A stretch of DNA of 52,888 bases from Acidobacteriota bacterium (GCA_021818955.1 JAKASR010000025.1:1-52888), one strand, 5' to 3'. Shown: positions 1 through 9,247, counted from the first letter of the stretch. Numbers and translations are program-made. The notes: a model not told the origin generated them from the sequence alone.

Positions 1-137
1 TCCGCCCGGCTTCGCCGTGCTGGTCGTTTGTTCATGCCTGCCAGTTCAGCACGGCTTTGGCTGCTGATCTACCCTGTGTTTGCTCTAACGCTTACGGTCT
101 ATCGAACCTGTCTAGACGGCCTTGAGCGGCCGCTTAC
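1..137 (-). mobile_element. Outer end of an IS66-like insertion sequence (partial)
   Basis: Read on the minus strand from base 137 leftwards, the sequence starts GTAAGCGGCC and its first 43 bases (137 down to 95) are identical to 52762-52804 on the plus strand. IS66-family elements are known for terminal inverted repeats starting GTAA. Beyond the shared 43 bases the two ends differ, as expected for the left and right ends of one element type. On the minus strand an ATG at 35-33 opens an Arg-rich frame (MNKRPARRSR) that runs off the window and could be the start of tnpA; that is a guess from 11 codons. The element itself lies outside the window. Confidence 0.45.
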
Positions 138-245
138 ACACTTAAGCCGACCGTGTTTACACCATTTGGCCCTGTCAGCTGCCGAAGTACACGCGGAACG
201 GGCCCGTTGTGTTGTTCACCGCCGCAGCATCACCGCTTAACGCGG

Positions 246-854
246 TCATGGACAGAGATTGCACCCGATGTGCGCAACCGAAAGAATCTCTCCCGAACTA
301 TGTTTGTGCTTGGTCACCAGCGACCATTTGAGCCTGTGGTTCGCGCACGGCGCCGTCTGATTAAGAGGACGCTGTTTGTCCATTTCTGCTCTGAGTTTGT
401 CCGTGATGCCCTTTATGTTCTTCTTGCGCACGTAATTAAGCAGAAGTCCCGCGGTTTCGCGTCCCGTTGTATATCGTCCTACCAACTGGCCGATGCCTTT
501 GATGTGGTAACTTGGCGAGGAATATATCTTCGCTTCTCCCAACTTAATCCGAACCGGCGTGCACTCTGCTTCAATTGTGAGATCTACATGCCCGTTTGAG
601 TTTGCCTCTTGGGTAACGACCAACGCTCCAGGAATAGAAAGAGCGCCGGCAAAGGCACCGGAGAGCCCCTCTTCATCGAGCTTTTCAAAATTCTCTTTGT
701 TCTTCTCCAAGTGATGCACTGCGTGTTCGAGAAGGACACAAAAGGCAGATTCAAATTCCTCTTCGGTTTCGGCGGTTGCCAAATCTAGATATGCGGGATT
801 CCTACGTTTGAGGCGATCGAACAATTCTGCGGCACTGCTATCGTTGGAACTCAT
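246..854 (-). CDS. Fourth gene of the type I R-M operon, PD-(D/E)XK nuclease-like
   Basis: The protein has 202 residues from an ATG whose last base pairs with the hsdR stop (ATGA overlap at 852-856), so translation is probably coupled to hsdR. A longer frame from 887 exists but lies inside hsdR. The fold is suggested by a helix with Glu (residues 34-63), then Asp91 in a beta-strand, then Glu107-Ala-Lys109 (GEAK), then a helix with GIGQLVGRY. This order (E, D, ExK, then Q/Y helix) is that of PD-(D/E)XK nucleases. I do not recognise a named family. It may be a restriction-associated nuclease or accessory factor. The C-terminus lies about 110 bases from the IS end, so trimming by transposition is possible. 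Confidence 0.6.
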   Translation of the reverse strand: MSSNDSSAAELFDRLKRRNPAYLDLATAETEEEFESAFCVLLEHAVHHLEKNKENFEKLDEEGLSGAFAGALSIPGALVVTQEANSNGHVDLTIEAECTPVRIKLGEAKIYSSPSYHIKGIGQLVGRYTTGRETAGLLLNYVRKKNIKGITDKLRAEMDKQRPLNQTAPCANHRLKWSLVTKHKHSSGEILSVAHIGCNLCP

Positions 855-3800
855 CACAGACTCTCCTCCAGTGCCACAGGTGTCCATTTGACAATGACCT
901 TACCGGCCCAAGACCGCCACGCGTCGTCGTCAATGGTCTTGTCCCTCCACCACGCCCTAACGTGTTTTGCAACTTCCTCTTTGGAAACTTCAGCGGACTG
1001 GCCTGCTTCATGGGCGAGGTACTGGATCCGAAGAAATTGTGCAGCCGGTCGTGATAGCAGTGCCAAGACCGCAAGTGCATCGTTGGAATCAGCCCCCGAC
1101 AGGGTTGTCAATGCGTCCACGTCAGAGAGCGTTATTGAACGATCCTCGTGTTTGCCCACCAAACCCCACAGAGCTGAATTGATTGCCGCCCACTTTGGAT
1201 CGTTTCCAAAATGTTGCGCAACATAAGACTGCGACCGACAAGTTAGGGCCTGAAGCCCATCGCTCTCCTGTTGTTGCGCATTCCCCGCCGACGATTTGAG
1301 GCCTCTCTTGAACTCACCAAGAGCAAATTCAGTCAACAGTCTTCGAAAATCAGGCTCGGCCGACATTCGATTTAGCACACCATAGAAGTCGCTGGCGCTT
1401 GAGATGAACGCATTCTCTAAACTCTCAGCAAATTTCTGCCGTCGCAAGGTGTCCAGGTTGTCGGTCTGAAACGCAGCGACAAGGCCTTGATCTTTAGCCA
1501 GCTTGGGGATGACTATCTTCATCACCTTGTCGCGGTCCTCGAAGTCAAAGTGAAACCGCTCATTCAGCTCTTTCACGATCACTTCCAGTTCTTTCTTGTC
1601 TTCGCCGCCCCGTCCGTTGTGTCCGTCCCCCGTCGTGTTTGTAAGTTCCGTGTTGCCGGGATTCAACACGATACTACCGTTTTGCTGCTCTTGAAGTCGG
1701 AACTTGTCCATGTCAACCATGTCCAGGATTTCCTGGGGAAGGGGATCCTTCTTCAGTGGCAGGTATTTAAGAAGCAGCTTTGTGAAGAGGTAGAACTTCT
1801 CTAGGTCTGGATCGACCCACGTGATGATCTGGCTGATGAAGGAGTACTGGGTGACGTAACGTTCCAGAGCCTCGCGAAAGCTGGCTTGGCTCTCCTCTGA
1901 AAGGGTGGTGAATCGCCCCTGAATGATGCGAGTAAACAGAGGGCTTATTTTGTTACCGGGCGCCTTCTCTATCACAAAGAGTTCAGCAAACTCATCTAGT
2001 TCGCTTGGAGTGAAAACACCAAAGTCCTCTACCTCATATTTGAGGTTGTATAGCTTCTGTGGATCGGTGCCACGATCGAGAGTTGTCTTGCCGTAGTACT
2101 TCTGAAAATCCGTTTGAATATTTTCTTGCTTGTTTATAAAGTCCAGCACCATCGTGTCTTGCTTGGATGGCGGCCCTTTGCGATTCAATCGACTCAGTGT
2201 CTGAACCGTCGAAACTCCACCAAGCTTCTTGTCTACATACATCGTATGCAGGAGAGGTTGATCAAAACCGGTTTGAAACTTATTTGCAACGATGAGGATA
2301 CGGTACTTCTGCTTTTTAAAAGCGGCTCGGTTGTTCCGCGCATCTGGCGGATTCATATCCTCTTCGGTATGTGGCCCACCTAAGCCTTTGATCGAGACTC
2401 TTCCGGAAAACGCGACAAGTGCATTTGTTTGGGAAGCGTAATCATCTCGGAGGAGGCGGTCGACGGCTTGCTTGTACAAGACGGCATGCGCACGCGAGCT
2501 GGTCACGATCATCGCTTTCGCCTCGCCGTCGATTTTGTGCACGGTCTTGGAAAAGAAGTGGTCGAGCATTATCTTGGCTTTACTCTCGATGGTATGAGGG
2601 TGTCGCCCGACAAGCTTGAGAAGCATTCGACGTCCCTTTTCCGTATCTACCTCGTAGCCAGGAGGGGCTTTTTCATTTTCGAGCAGCTCAAAATAGGTGC
2701 CATAGGTGGTGTAGTTCTGCAGGACATCGAGAATGAAGCCCTCTTCGATTGCCTGTCGCATTGAATACGTATGAAAGGGCTCGAACTCGACCTTCTTTCT
2801 TCCTTCGGTGGTCAACACCTGTTGCGGTATCCCAAACACCTCCAAGGTTTTGGGTTTGGGAGTGGCTGTGAAGGCAAAGAATGACAGGTGTGGAAGCCTT
2901 TGACGTCCCTTCATGATCCGCGCGAGCTCCTCCGCCACGGGATCACTCGACTCCTTGTTCTCCTCATCTGCGTCGATGATGGCTTGCAGCGCCTCGGGTG
3001 TCGTGAGAACCAGCTTCAGATCCTTGGCGCCCTCGCCACTCTGTGAACTGTGCGCTTCATCGACGATGAGAGCGAATCGTTTGCCTTTGAGTTCCTTCGG
3101 GCCACCTAGCACGTTTCTCATCCAGCTGAATTTTTGCAGGGTGCAAACAATTATCTTCGCGCCGCCAGCGAGAGCTGAGACTAGCTGTTTCGTGTTCTTA
3201 TCGATCTTTTTTACCAAGCCAGCGGTCTTTTCAAACTGCTGCACAGTCTCTTGGAGCTGCTTGTCCAGTACCTGGCGATCGGTGATGATGATGACGCTGT
3301 CGAAGATGATTTGGTCAGCTTCATTGAAGAAGTTGGCGAGCTGATGGGCTAGCCATGCGATGGTGTTCGACTTGCCAGAGCCGGCGCTGTGTTGAATCAG
3401 ATAATTATCGCCCGCGCCCCGTCCCCGCACTTCGGCTAACAGTTTGCGGACTGCGTCGAGCTGATGATATCGAGGGAAGATCAGGGTAGTCTTTACTCTC
3501 CCTGTGTCCTCATCCTCCTTCTTTTCGAGGTGCAGGTAATTCTGCAATAGGTCAAGAAGACTATCCGCCTGCAGCACTCCAGGTTTGACATGCCCATCGA
3601 CGACGACGTCCTCCCAGAGGTAAGCCGTAGCGAAATTGTTCTCAATTGGCGGGTTTTTAAGGTCACGATTGAAGGGTAAAAATCGTGTTTTCCCATTCTC
3701 CAGCTTTGTTGTCATGGAGATAGTCGTGTTGTCAACCGCAAAATGGACAACACAAGCTTTCAAAAATGGATCATTACAACTGCGGTCCCTTCGATACTGA

Positions 3801-4324
3801 TGCTCCGCATGTTGCGAGGTCTGCCCAGTGAACTCGTTCTTGACCTCCATCGTAATCAGCGGAAGCCCATTGATCAGGATTACAAGGTCGATGGAATCGT
3901 TTGGACGATCTTTACTGAAATGGAACTGGCGGACAATCGTAAACCTATTCGACTCATATTTGAGACGGTGAGCTGGATTAAAGCCGGTGGCAGGCCTGAA
4001 GGTTACAAGGTCGATTTTGCCAACACCGCCCAGAGAGAATCCATTTCGAAGAAGTTCAAGAAGCCCACGCTTGGGCCGAAGCTTGTTTATCTCTGTGGCG
4101 ACGGCAGCTGCTTCATGCGCTGGGTATTGCTTTTGCAGTTTCTTCCAAGCGATTGGTTGTGTCTTCTCAATGTAGCTCCCTAGCGCTCCCAGATCGCAGT
4201 AGAGCTCCTTCGAAAAAGCTCCATTAGTGTAGGAGCCATCCGTGTCGTCATGGCCAGCATAGAGCGGGCTGTTCCCCAACGACTCAAAGATGAATGCTTC
4301 AAAATCCTTCTCATAGAGGCTCAT
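854..4324 (-). CDS. hsdR: Type I restriction enzyme, R (endonuclease/translocase) subunit
   Basis: The 1156-residue protein is the motor and nuclease of a type I restriction complex: it translocates DNA with ATP and cuts unmethylated DNA away from the recognition site. The N-terminal nuclease domain shows Asp146 and Glu160-Val-Lys162 (PD-(D/E)XK). The SF2 helicase has Walker A QHSAGSGKS at 311-319, DEAH at 422-425, a FTATP motif, and QTLSRLNR near residue 725 as motif VI. Length and motifs are normal for HsdR, and all key residues are present, so the enzyme looks active. The start ATG overlaps the hsdS stop by four bases (4321-4324) and the stop overlaps the next gene, giving a tightly coupled operon. 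Base composition is more A+T-rich than the core genes to the right, which suggests transfer. Confidence 0.95.
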   Translation of the reverse strand: MSLYEKDFEAFIFESLGNSPLYAGHDDTDGSYTNGAFSKELYCDLGALGSYIEKTQPIAWKKLQKQYPAHEAAAVATEINKLRPKRGLLELLRNGFSLGGVGKIDLVTFRPATGFNPAHRLKYESNRFTIVRQFHFSKDRPNDSIDLVILINGLPLITMEVKNEFTGQTSQHAEHQYRRDRSCNDPFLKACVVHFAVDNTTISMTTKLENGKTRFLPFNRDLKNPPIENNFATAYLWEDVVVDGHVKPGVLQADSLLDLLQNYLHLEKKEDEDTGRVKTTLIFPRYHQLDAVRKLLAEVRGRGAGDNYLIQHSAGSGKSNTIAWLAHQLANFFNEADQIIFDSVIIITDRQVLDKQLQETVQQFEKTAGLVKKIDKNTKQLVSALAGGAKIIVCTLQKFSWMRNVLGGPKELKGKRFALIVDEAHSSQSGEGAKDLKLVLTTPEALQAIIDADEENKESSDPVAEELARIMKGRQRLPHLSFFAFTATPKPKTLEVFGIPQQVLTTEGRKKVEFEPFHTYSMRQAIEEGFILDVLQNYTTYGTYFELLENEKAPPGYEVDTEKGRRMLLKLVGRHPHTIESKAKIMLDHFFSKTVHKIDGEAKAMIVTSSRAHAVLYKQAVDRLLRDDYASQTNALVAFSGRVSIKGLGGPHTEEDMNPPDARNNRAAFKKQKYRILIVANKFQTGFDQPLLHTMYVDKKLGGVSTVQTLSRLNRKGPPSKQDTMVLDFINKQENIQTDFQKYYGKTTLDRGTDPQKLYNLKYEVEDFGVFTPSELDEFAELFVIEKAPGNKISPLFTRIIQGRFTTLSEESQASFREALERYVTQYSFISQIITWVDPDLEKFYLFTKLLLKYLPLKKDPLPQEILDMVDMDKFRLQEQQNGSIVLNPGNTELTNTTGDGHNGRGGEDKKELEVIVKELNERFHFDFEDRDKVMKIVIPKLAKDQGLVAAFQTDNLDTLRRQKFAESLENAFISSASDFYGVLNRMSAEPDFRRLLTEFALGEFKRGLKSSAGNAQQQESDGLQALTCRSQSYVAQHFGNDPKWAAINSALWGLVGKHEDRSITLSDVDALTTLSGADSNDALAVLALLSRPAAQFLRIQYLAHEAGQSAEVSKEEVAKHVRAWWRDKTIDDDAWRSWAGKVIVKWTPVALEESL

Positions 4325-5709
4325 AGTGCTCCAACGCCCTCGACTTGAGCGGTCACCGCCCTACGGCGCACGTTAATCTTCCCGGTTACGGCGTGAGAAA
4401 TTAGAGAGCTGCGGTACTCGCCGAGCAGATCAATTTCTCTTTGATACTTCGAGCGTAGTATCTCGAGCTTCGCGACCTCGCTCTCGACATGTTTCAAAAT
4501 TGATCTCTGCTCGTGCAATTTAGGTAGAAGAATGAAGAGCTGTTTGATGATTGCAGAATTGAGCCCATCCATTATTGAACCTTTTGACTCAAATGCAATG
4601 TTTGCAGCCACATAAGGTGCCGCTTCAATCAGGAGGGCGAGGTAATGCGGGTCAATCTTGCGATCATCCACGCCAATTCGAATCAGGTGAGAATCCATGA
4701 TTCCATCAGCTATTCCGGAGGGGACCACCATGCATCTACCGATTGAACCCATCATTGTTACGAGTACATCCCCAGGGCGAAGGGCATACTCACGAAGCTC
4801 GGCATATTTGGTCTCGTCGATGTACCTGTTTCCGAGTTCAAAATCGTGGCCAATTATGTTTTCCTGGCCATACACCTTATATCCCTCTGTACGAATGAAC
4901 TCGCTTCTCAAGGAACTCCCGAACGGTCCGATCCGTATTCCGTCCTTCCCTGGCCGGAGAAGATTTCTTACGCGAGTGAGATCCCATTGTTCAGGGATAT
5001 TATCGAGCCACTTAACGGCACAGGGTCTTAGCGCAGGATGAGGCCCCAGCCCTTTGGTCACGGCGCGATGTATCACCGCGGTTCGCTGCTCCTCCAGGCA
5101 TACGATTTGCGCTTGGCGTGCGCTAATCAAGCAATCAATTTTCTCAGTTTCCTTATCGAGGAAAGAAATTATGGTGTCTTGCTCTTCGATTTCGGGCAGT
5201 AGGAGGCTTAATTCTCGTACCAAAGTTATATTGAAGTGCTGTTGAATAGCTCCATTGGACTTTATTGCTATTTCAGCTGACGCTTCCGCAGATGACAAAA
5301 AGTATCTAAGAAATTCCGATCGTATGTGGGGCGATCTTCGAACAATTATCAGGTCGATGCAATTGGCGCCATCGAATCGGTCATCGACAACCGCACAAGC
5401 CCCAGTTTGTCCTGTCCGGACAATGACAACGTCGCCTCTGAAAATGCTTGTTTTTGCAAGCCTTTGGTTATCTTCTTCCGAGAAGAACACGAGCTCATCG
5501 TCGACTAGCTTTCCATTCTTCACATTGAGAGAACGAATAGCTGGGACGCCATCGTCCACGTAATATTTTGACGGTGTAATAACAATCCCCACTGATACTC
5601 TAGGCATTACGAATTTGAGCCTAATAAGGCGCCAAGCTTCAGGCATTACCCCGAAGAGGCTCCTCGGAACTGCTCTAGTCACTGGATACCCCGGCAATTC
5701 GTACCTCAT
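4321..5709 (-). CDS. hsdS: Type I restriction-modification specificity subunit
   Basis: The 462-residue protein selects the bipartite DNA target for both methylation and restriction. Two target-recognition halves can be seen, each followed by a long helical spacer: the first spacer runs through EQDTIISFLDKETEKID and ends near AVTKGL. The second half begins near WDLTRVRNLL and ends with a helical stretch and SLISHAVTGKINV, the classic C-terminal signature of HsdS. GDVLVTMMGSIGRC and VIVRTGQTGACAVV are the paired beta motifs of the two recognition domains. Its start (5707-5709) overlaps the hsdM stop as TGATG. The recognised DNA sequence cannot be predicted by eye. Confidence 0.93.
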   Translation of the reverse strand: MRYELPGYPVTRAVPRSLFGVMPEAWRLIRLKFVMPRVSVGIVITPSKYYVDDGVPAIRSLNVKNGKLVDDELVFFSEEDNQRLAKTSIFRGDVVIVRTGQTGACAVVDDRFDGANCIDLIIVRRSPHIRSEFLRYFLSSAEASAEIAIKSNGAIQQHFNITLVRELSLLLPEIEEQDTIISFLDKETEKIDCLISARQAQIVCLEEQRTAVIHRAVTKGLGPHPALRPCAVKWLDNIPEQWDLTRVRNLLRPGKDGIRIGPFGSSLRSEFIRTEGYKVYGQENIIGHDFELGNRYIDETKYAELREYALRPGDVLVTMMGSIGRCMVVPSGIADGIMDSHLIRIGVDDRKIDPHYLALLIEAAPYVAANIAFESKGSIMDGLNSAIIKQLFILLPKLHEQRSILKHVESEVAKLEILRSKYQREIDLLGEYRSSLISHAVTGKINVRRRAVTAQVEGVGAL

Positions 5710-7826
5710 CAGGCTCGCAGCTCCCCTTGTAACTTGTCCGCCTCAGAATCTAGCGATTCTAAGTCCCTCAAAATGTCCTTGAGTTCACGAGGTGGCTTGT
5801 ACTCGTAGAAGCACTTTGTGAAGCTGATCTCAAATCCGATTTTGTCTTTGCTGCGATCTAGCCACGCGTCCGCCGCGAATGGTAAAACTTCAGTTTCGAA
5901 ATAATCATCAATATTTGTTTTCAAGGGGATACGCTCCTCGTCCCGAAGGTTGCTATCATTTTCGTACCAATTTCCGGGATCCGAATCTGCAATCAAACGG
6001 TCAAAATCCAATGCAAGGGGCCTGGAAAGGACCTTTTCTGCGGTTTCATCAATTTCTCCAAAGCACGATCGCAAAGCAGAGATGAGTTGGATTGACGGCC
6101 TGAATTCCAGAGAGTCGTTTACGAATCTCTGGAATTCGGCATCGTCCCGACAAGGACATATTGATCTAGCACCCTCAAGGGACTGCAGCAGCGATCCTTG
6201 TTTTTCCTTACCTTTCGCAATGTCTTTAGCCGCGCTCTCCCCGACTTTCTTCGTTTGAATCAGTCCGGTAAAGTAGGGAGACTGCTGAAAGGCATTTAGG
6301 CGTTCCTCAGTGATCTCAAATCGGAGGCGTAAAGGGCGGTTGACAACAACTCGCGTGTAGCCGAAATCCTCCAGGTCAAATACCCGTACGAGCTTCGGAA
6401 CAGGTTTGGCCTCACGATACATTCGCACGATCTCACGAATGTTGTCAGCGGTCAGCTCTACTCGTTTTTTCCCGAGATTCCTGCGCATCAGCGTACGGAA
6501 TTCCTCTCGGTTGCCATTCACCAATGTAATCGTGCCGCGTCGATGCTCAGGCTTATTGTTGCGCACAACCCAGAGGTAAGTTGCGATATTCGTGTTGTAA
6601 AACATGTCCTCGGGTAGCGCTACAATCGCATCGAGCCAGTCATTCTGTATGATCCACTTTCGAATATCGGACCAGCCAGAGCCAGCATCACCATTGAACA
6701 GAGGCGAGCCGTTGAAGACAATTCCAATCACGCTTCCGCCCTTATCAACGGGCGTCATCTTGCTGATCATGTGTTGCAGGAAAAGGAAGGACGCATCCCC
6801 AACATCTGGCAGACCTGCACCGAAACGTCCGTCATCTCCTCTCGCTGCTTCTTTTCGAATAGAATCCTCAATCTTCTTCCAGTCAGTGCCGAATTCGGGG
6901 TTTGCCAGCATGAAATTGAATTGATGGCCAACTAGTTGGTCGTCAGAAAGCGTATTACCCCGTCTGATGTGGCTGGCGTCGTCCCCTTTCATAAGCGCAT
7001 CTGCTTTGCAGATTGCATATGTCTTTTCGCGCAGTTCTTGCCCATAGATAAAAACGTTGGTCGGGTCAAGTTTCCATTGCGAAGTTAGGTATTCTTTGGC
7101 AACGGTAAGCATACCTCCGGTCCCGGCTGCCGGATCATAGATCGCGACAAGGGTACCCTTTGAACTTTTGAGCGTGTGTTCAACATCGGCCAGCACGAGC
7201 TGCACGAGGAGCTGTACGACGTCGCGAGGGGTGTATTGCTCTCCAGCCGCCGCTCCTTCTTTGAATTTCCGAATCAGGTATTCGTATATCAATCCCATCT
7301 CGTGGTTGGTTACCACGTCCGGGTGCAGATCAACCTTGTCTGATGCGAACTCTTTCGTTATCAGGTAAAGCAGATTCTTGCGCGCAAGCGTCTCATAAAT
7401 CGGCGCTAATCCCTTCTCTTCGCCGCCCGAGAAATTGTAGAGAATCTCCTTTATGTTGTCGGAGAAGCCCTCCAGGTACGAACCGAAGTTCTCCTTGATG
7501 TTCGCCGGATCCTTAAGCAGTTCGGCAAATGAAAATCGCGAGCGGTTATAAAAGGGGACGCCTGCCGCGCCTGTCAGAAGCTTCTTGAGAACCTCGTCTG
7601 TGACCTTCCCAGAGACCTGAAGTTCTGTTTCTCGAACCTTTTCGCGGGTCTTTTCGAGGACGCAATCGAGACGTCGCAGAAGCGTAAAAGGCAGGATTAC
7701 GTCCTCATTGTCGTTTTTCTCGTAGTCGCCTCGCAGGTGGTCCGCGATACGCCAAATGAAATCGCCGAGTTCGGTATGGGATGCCATATGAATTTTCTTT
7801 TGTTCAACTCTAGCACTTCGAGGCAT
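5709..7826 (-). CDS. hsdM: Type I restriction-modification N6-adenine methyltransferase subunit
   Basis: HsdM methylates adenine in the target using S-adenosylmethionine. The N-terminal helical domain has the family signature VILPFTLLRRLDCVL. The SAM-binding motif I is DPAAGTGG near residues 231-238. The catalytic motif IV, usually (N/D)PP(F/Y), reads NPEF at about 309-312; I confirmed this from the codons (aac ccc gaa ttc). At 705 residues it is longer than the usual 500 or so, with an extra C-terminal region found in a subfamily of large HsdM proteins. An in-frame ATG at 7787 (MASHTELGDF) matches where the family usually starts and may be the true start; neither candidate has a clear ribosome site. 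It is the first gene of the operon hsdM-hsdS-hsdR-accessory gene. Confidence 0.93.
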   Translation of the reverse strand: MPRSARVEQKKIHMASHTELGDFIWRIADHLRGDYEKNDNEDVILPFTLLRRLDCVLEKTREKVRETELQVSGKVTDEVLKKLLTGAAGVPFYNRSRFSFAELLKDPANIKENFGSYLEGFSDNIKEILYNFSGGEEKGLAPIYETLARKNLLYLITKEFASDKVDLHPDVVTNHEMGLIYEYLIRKFKEGAAAGEQYTPRDVVQLLVQLVLADVEHTLKSSKGTLVAIYDPAAGTGGMLTVAKEYLTSQWKLDPTNVFIYGQELREKTYAICKADALMKGDDASHIRRGNTLSDDQLVGHQFNFMLANPEFGTDWKKIEDSIRKEAARGDDGRFGAGLPDVGDASFLFLQHMISKMTPVDKGGSVIGIVFNGSPLFNGDAGSGWSDIRKWIIQNDWLDAIVALPEDMFYNTNIATYLWVVRNNKPEHRRGTITLVNGNREEFRTLMRRNLGKKRVELTADNIREIVRMYREAKPVPKLVRVFDLEDFGYTRVVVNRPLRLRFEITEERLNAFQQSPYFTGLIQTKKVGESAAKDIAKGKEKQGSLLQSLEGARSICPCRDDAEFQRFVNDSLEFRPSIQLISALRSCFGEIDETAEKVLSRPLALDFDRLIADSDPGNWYENDSNLRDEERIPLKTNIDDYFETEVLPFAADAWLDRSKDKIGFEISFTKCFYEYKPPRELKDILRDLESLDSEADKLQGELRA

Positions 7827-8223
7827 GCCGAAATACTCAAAAACGGCCTGAAGTCATTGAAAAAACAGGAATAGTACGCTCTACGGGGAATCCGGCCTCT
7901 CGCACCCGCTAGCGCGACTCCGGGCCTGGGTGCGCCGGTCATGCAGCCCGGATAGGGAAACTATGAATCAGCCGTCAAATTTCTTTCTTCGTCAAGCGCC
8001 CCCGCTTCAGGCAACGGTCTAGCCGAGGCGCGAAGAACCCGTCAAGGGTCTCCGCTGCGCTTCGATGAACGGGCACAAGACGCCCGCCCTTGACTGAACC
8101 TTCACGCCTCCGCCCGTTGCAAGAGCCATGAAGCGGGAGCACTCAACGAAAAAAATTGGTTTGAGTTGCTCTTCCGTTTCGGACGCCAATTCGGCCCACA
8201 GCGGGCAACAGAGGAGCATCACA
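7827..8223. other. Intergenic region between divergent hsdM and ardC-like fragment
   Basis: About 400 bases without a convincing gene. It must hold the hsdM promoter. Visible structure: GTCAAGGG near 8041 facing CCCTTGAC near 8088 as a spaced inverted repeat, and ACTCAA...TTGAGT around an A-tract at about 8139-8167. No clear sigma-70 promoter or phage repressor operator could be picked out. Confidence 0.3.
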
Positions 8224-8850
8224 ATGTCATTTCCCATTACAGCAACCACAGCAGCCAACGCCGCCAGCCACGGCGCAACCCGCAGCCGCAACGCAGCGCC
8301 GCACAGGAAAAATGCGGCGCTGCGCAGTCGCAGCGATTCCCCCTATCAGCAGCGCACCACGCAGCGCGACAATCCCACGCAAGTGCTCATCAAGCAGGCT
8401 GTGGATTACCTCATCCAGCAGCTTGAAGCGGGCAAGAGCGAAACCCTCACCGCGTACCTGAACGCAATGGCGCGTTTTCACTCGTACAGCTTCGGGAACA
8501 TTTTACAGATCGCCAGACAGCGCCCCACAGCCACCCGTGTGGCGGGCATCCGCACATGGAACGAAATGGGCCGTTTTGTGACGAAGGGCGAGAAAGGCAT
8601 ACAGATTCTCGCTCCCATGACTGGCTACCGGCGCAGAAAGCACGGCGACGGCAACTCGGAACAAGAACCCGAAACCAAACCTCAGCCTGTTCTGATCGGC
8701 TTCCGCGCCGTGTACGTGTTCGATGTGGCGCAAACCGATGGTGCGGACCTGCCCGAATTTGAGCACAACGTTACCGGCGAAGTGGGCGAGCACCGCGTAC
8801 TGGCCAAACTCAATCTATCGGGTCTACCTCAGGCCAGTTTTGCGGAATGA
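8224..8850 (+). pseudogene. ArdC-type N-terminal ssDNA-binding domain, 3'-truncated
   Basis: The preferred start is the ATG at 8224, preceded by GAGGAG; an upstream in-frame ATG at 8128 lacks such a site. From about residue 55 the protein shows the ArdC N-terminal pattern: QAVDYLIQQLEAGK, FHSYSFGNILQIARQ, AGIRTWNEMGRFVTKGEKG, IQILAPM and VYVFDVAQT. These domains bind single-stranded DNA and are carried by plasmids and integrative elements. The C-terminal metallopeptidase part seen in full ArdC proteins is missing: the frame runs into the remnant of an integrase at about 8815-8825 and stops. This is best explained by a deletion that joined two genes of a former mobile element. Confidence 0.6.
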
Positions 8851-9082
8851 TCTGAAGATCAAGGAACCAGTGGGCTGGCACACCTTGCGGCACAGCCTCG
8901 GCACGCTGATGAAAGAAAACGGAGAGAACGTGAAGACGATCCAGGAAACTCTCCGCCACGCCAACTTCAAAGTGACGATGGATGTGTACACGCAGGGCAT
9001 CACCGCGATCAGACGTTCGGCCCACAGCCGAGTGGTGCGTCAGATCATGGGGACAGCGGAGGGCGAAGGCAATGAACAGTAG
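8822..9082 (+). pseudogene. C-terminal remnant of a tyrosine recombinase (phage/ICE integrase)
   Basis: In the frame that is one off from the ArdC fragment, the sequence encodes VYLRPVLRND, GWHTLRHSLGTLM, TIQETLRHAN and MDVYTQGIT. These are the box II HxxR, the next conserved His and the nucleophilic Tyr of tyrosine recombinases, in the right order and spacing. The N-terminal two thirds, including the first catalytic Arg, are missing, so it cannot recombine DNA. It lies about 90 bases from the 3' end of tRNA-Glu, where such [18 protein letters not shown] sit, which identifies the tRNA as the probable insertion site of the island. TTTCCAC-AA-GTGGAAA at 9090-9105 is a small hairpin just after the stop. 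Confidence 0.8.
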
Positions 9083-9169
9083 CGACGGCTTTCCACAAGT
9101 GGAAATCCTTATCGAACCTTTTCAAACCCACGTTTTTCCGGCCCGAATTCTGCAAGTTGTTTGTTTTGT

Positions 9170-9247
9170 TGGCGTCCCCGACGGGATTTGAACCCGTGTT
9201 ACCGCCGTGAAAGGGCGATGTCCTAGGCCGGGCTAGACGACGGGGAC
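9170..9247 (-). tRNA. tRNA-Glu (anticodon TTC)
   Basis: On the minus strand the acceptor GTCCCCG (9247-9241) pairs with CGGGGAC (9180-9174), followed by G and an encoded CCA (9172-9170). The anticodon loop is CTTTCAC with anticodon TTC, and the T arm is ACGGG-TTCAAAT-CCCGT. Sequence and folding match bacterial tRNA-Glu. Its 3' end faces the integrase remnant, so it is the likely attachment site of the restriction island. Confidence 0.97.

Noticed and set aside
95-137. Cloning-vector sequence at the window ends (contains sites such as GCGGCCGC and TCTAGA)
   Set aside because: The symmetric 43-base ends starting GTAAGCGG fit an IS66-type terminal repeat better, and no vector backbone is recognisable. 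It cannot be fully excluded without a database search.
7964-8023. Tiny frame starting ATGAATCAGCCG
   Set aside because: It has under 20 codons, only a weak ribosome site, and no context to support it.
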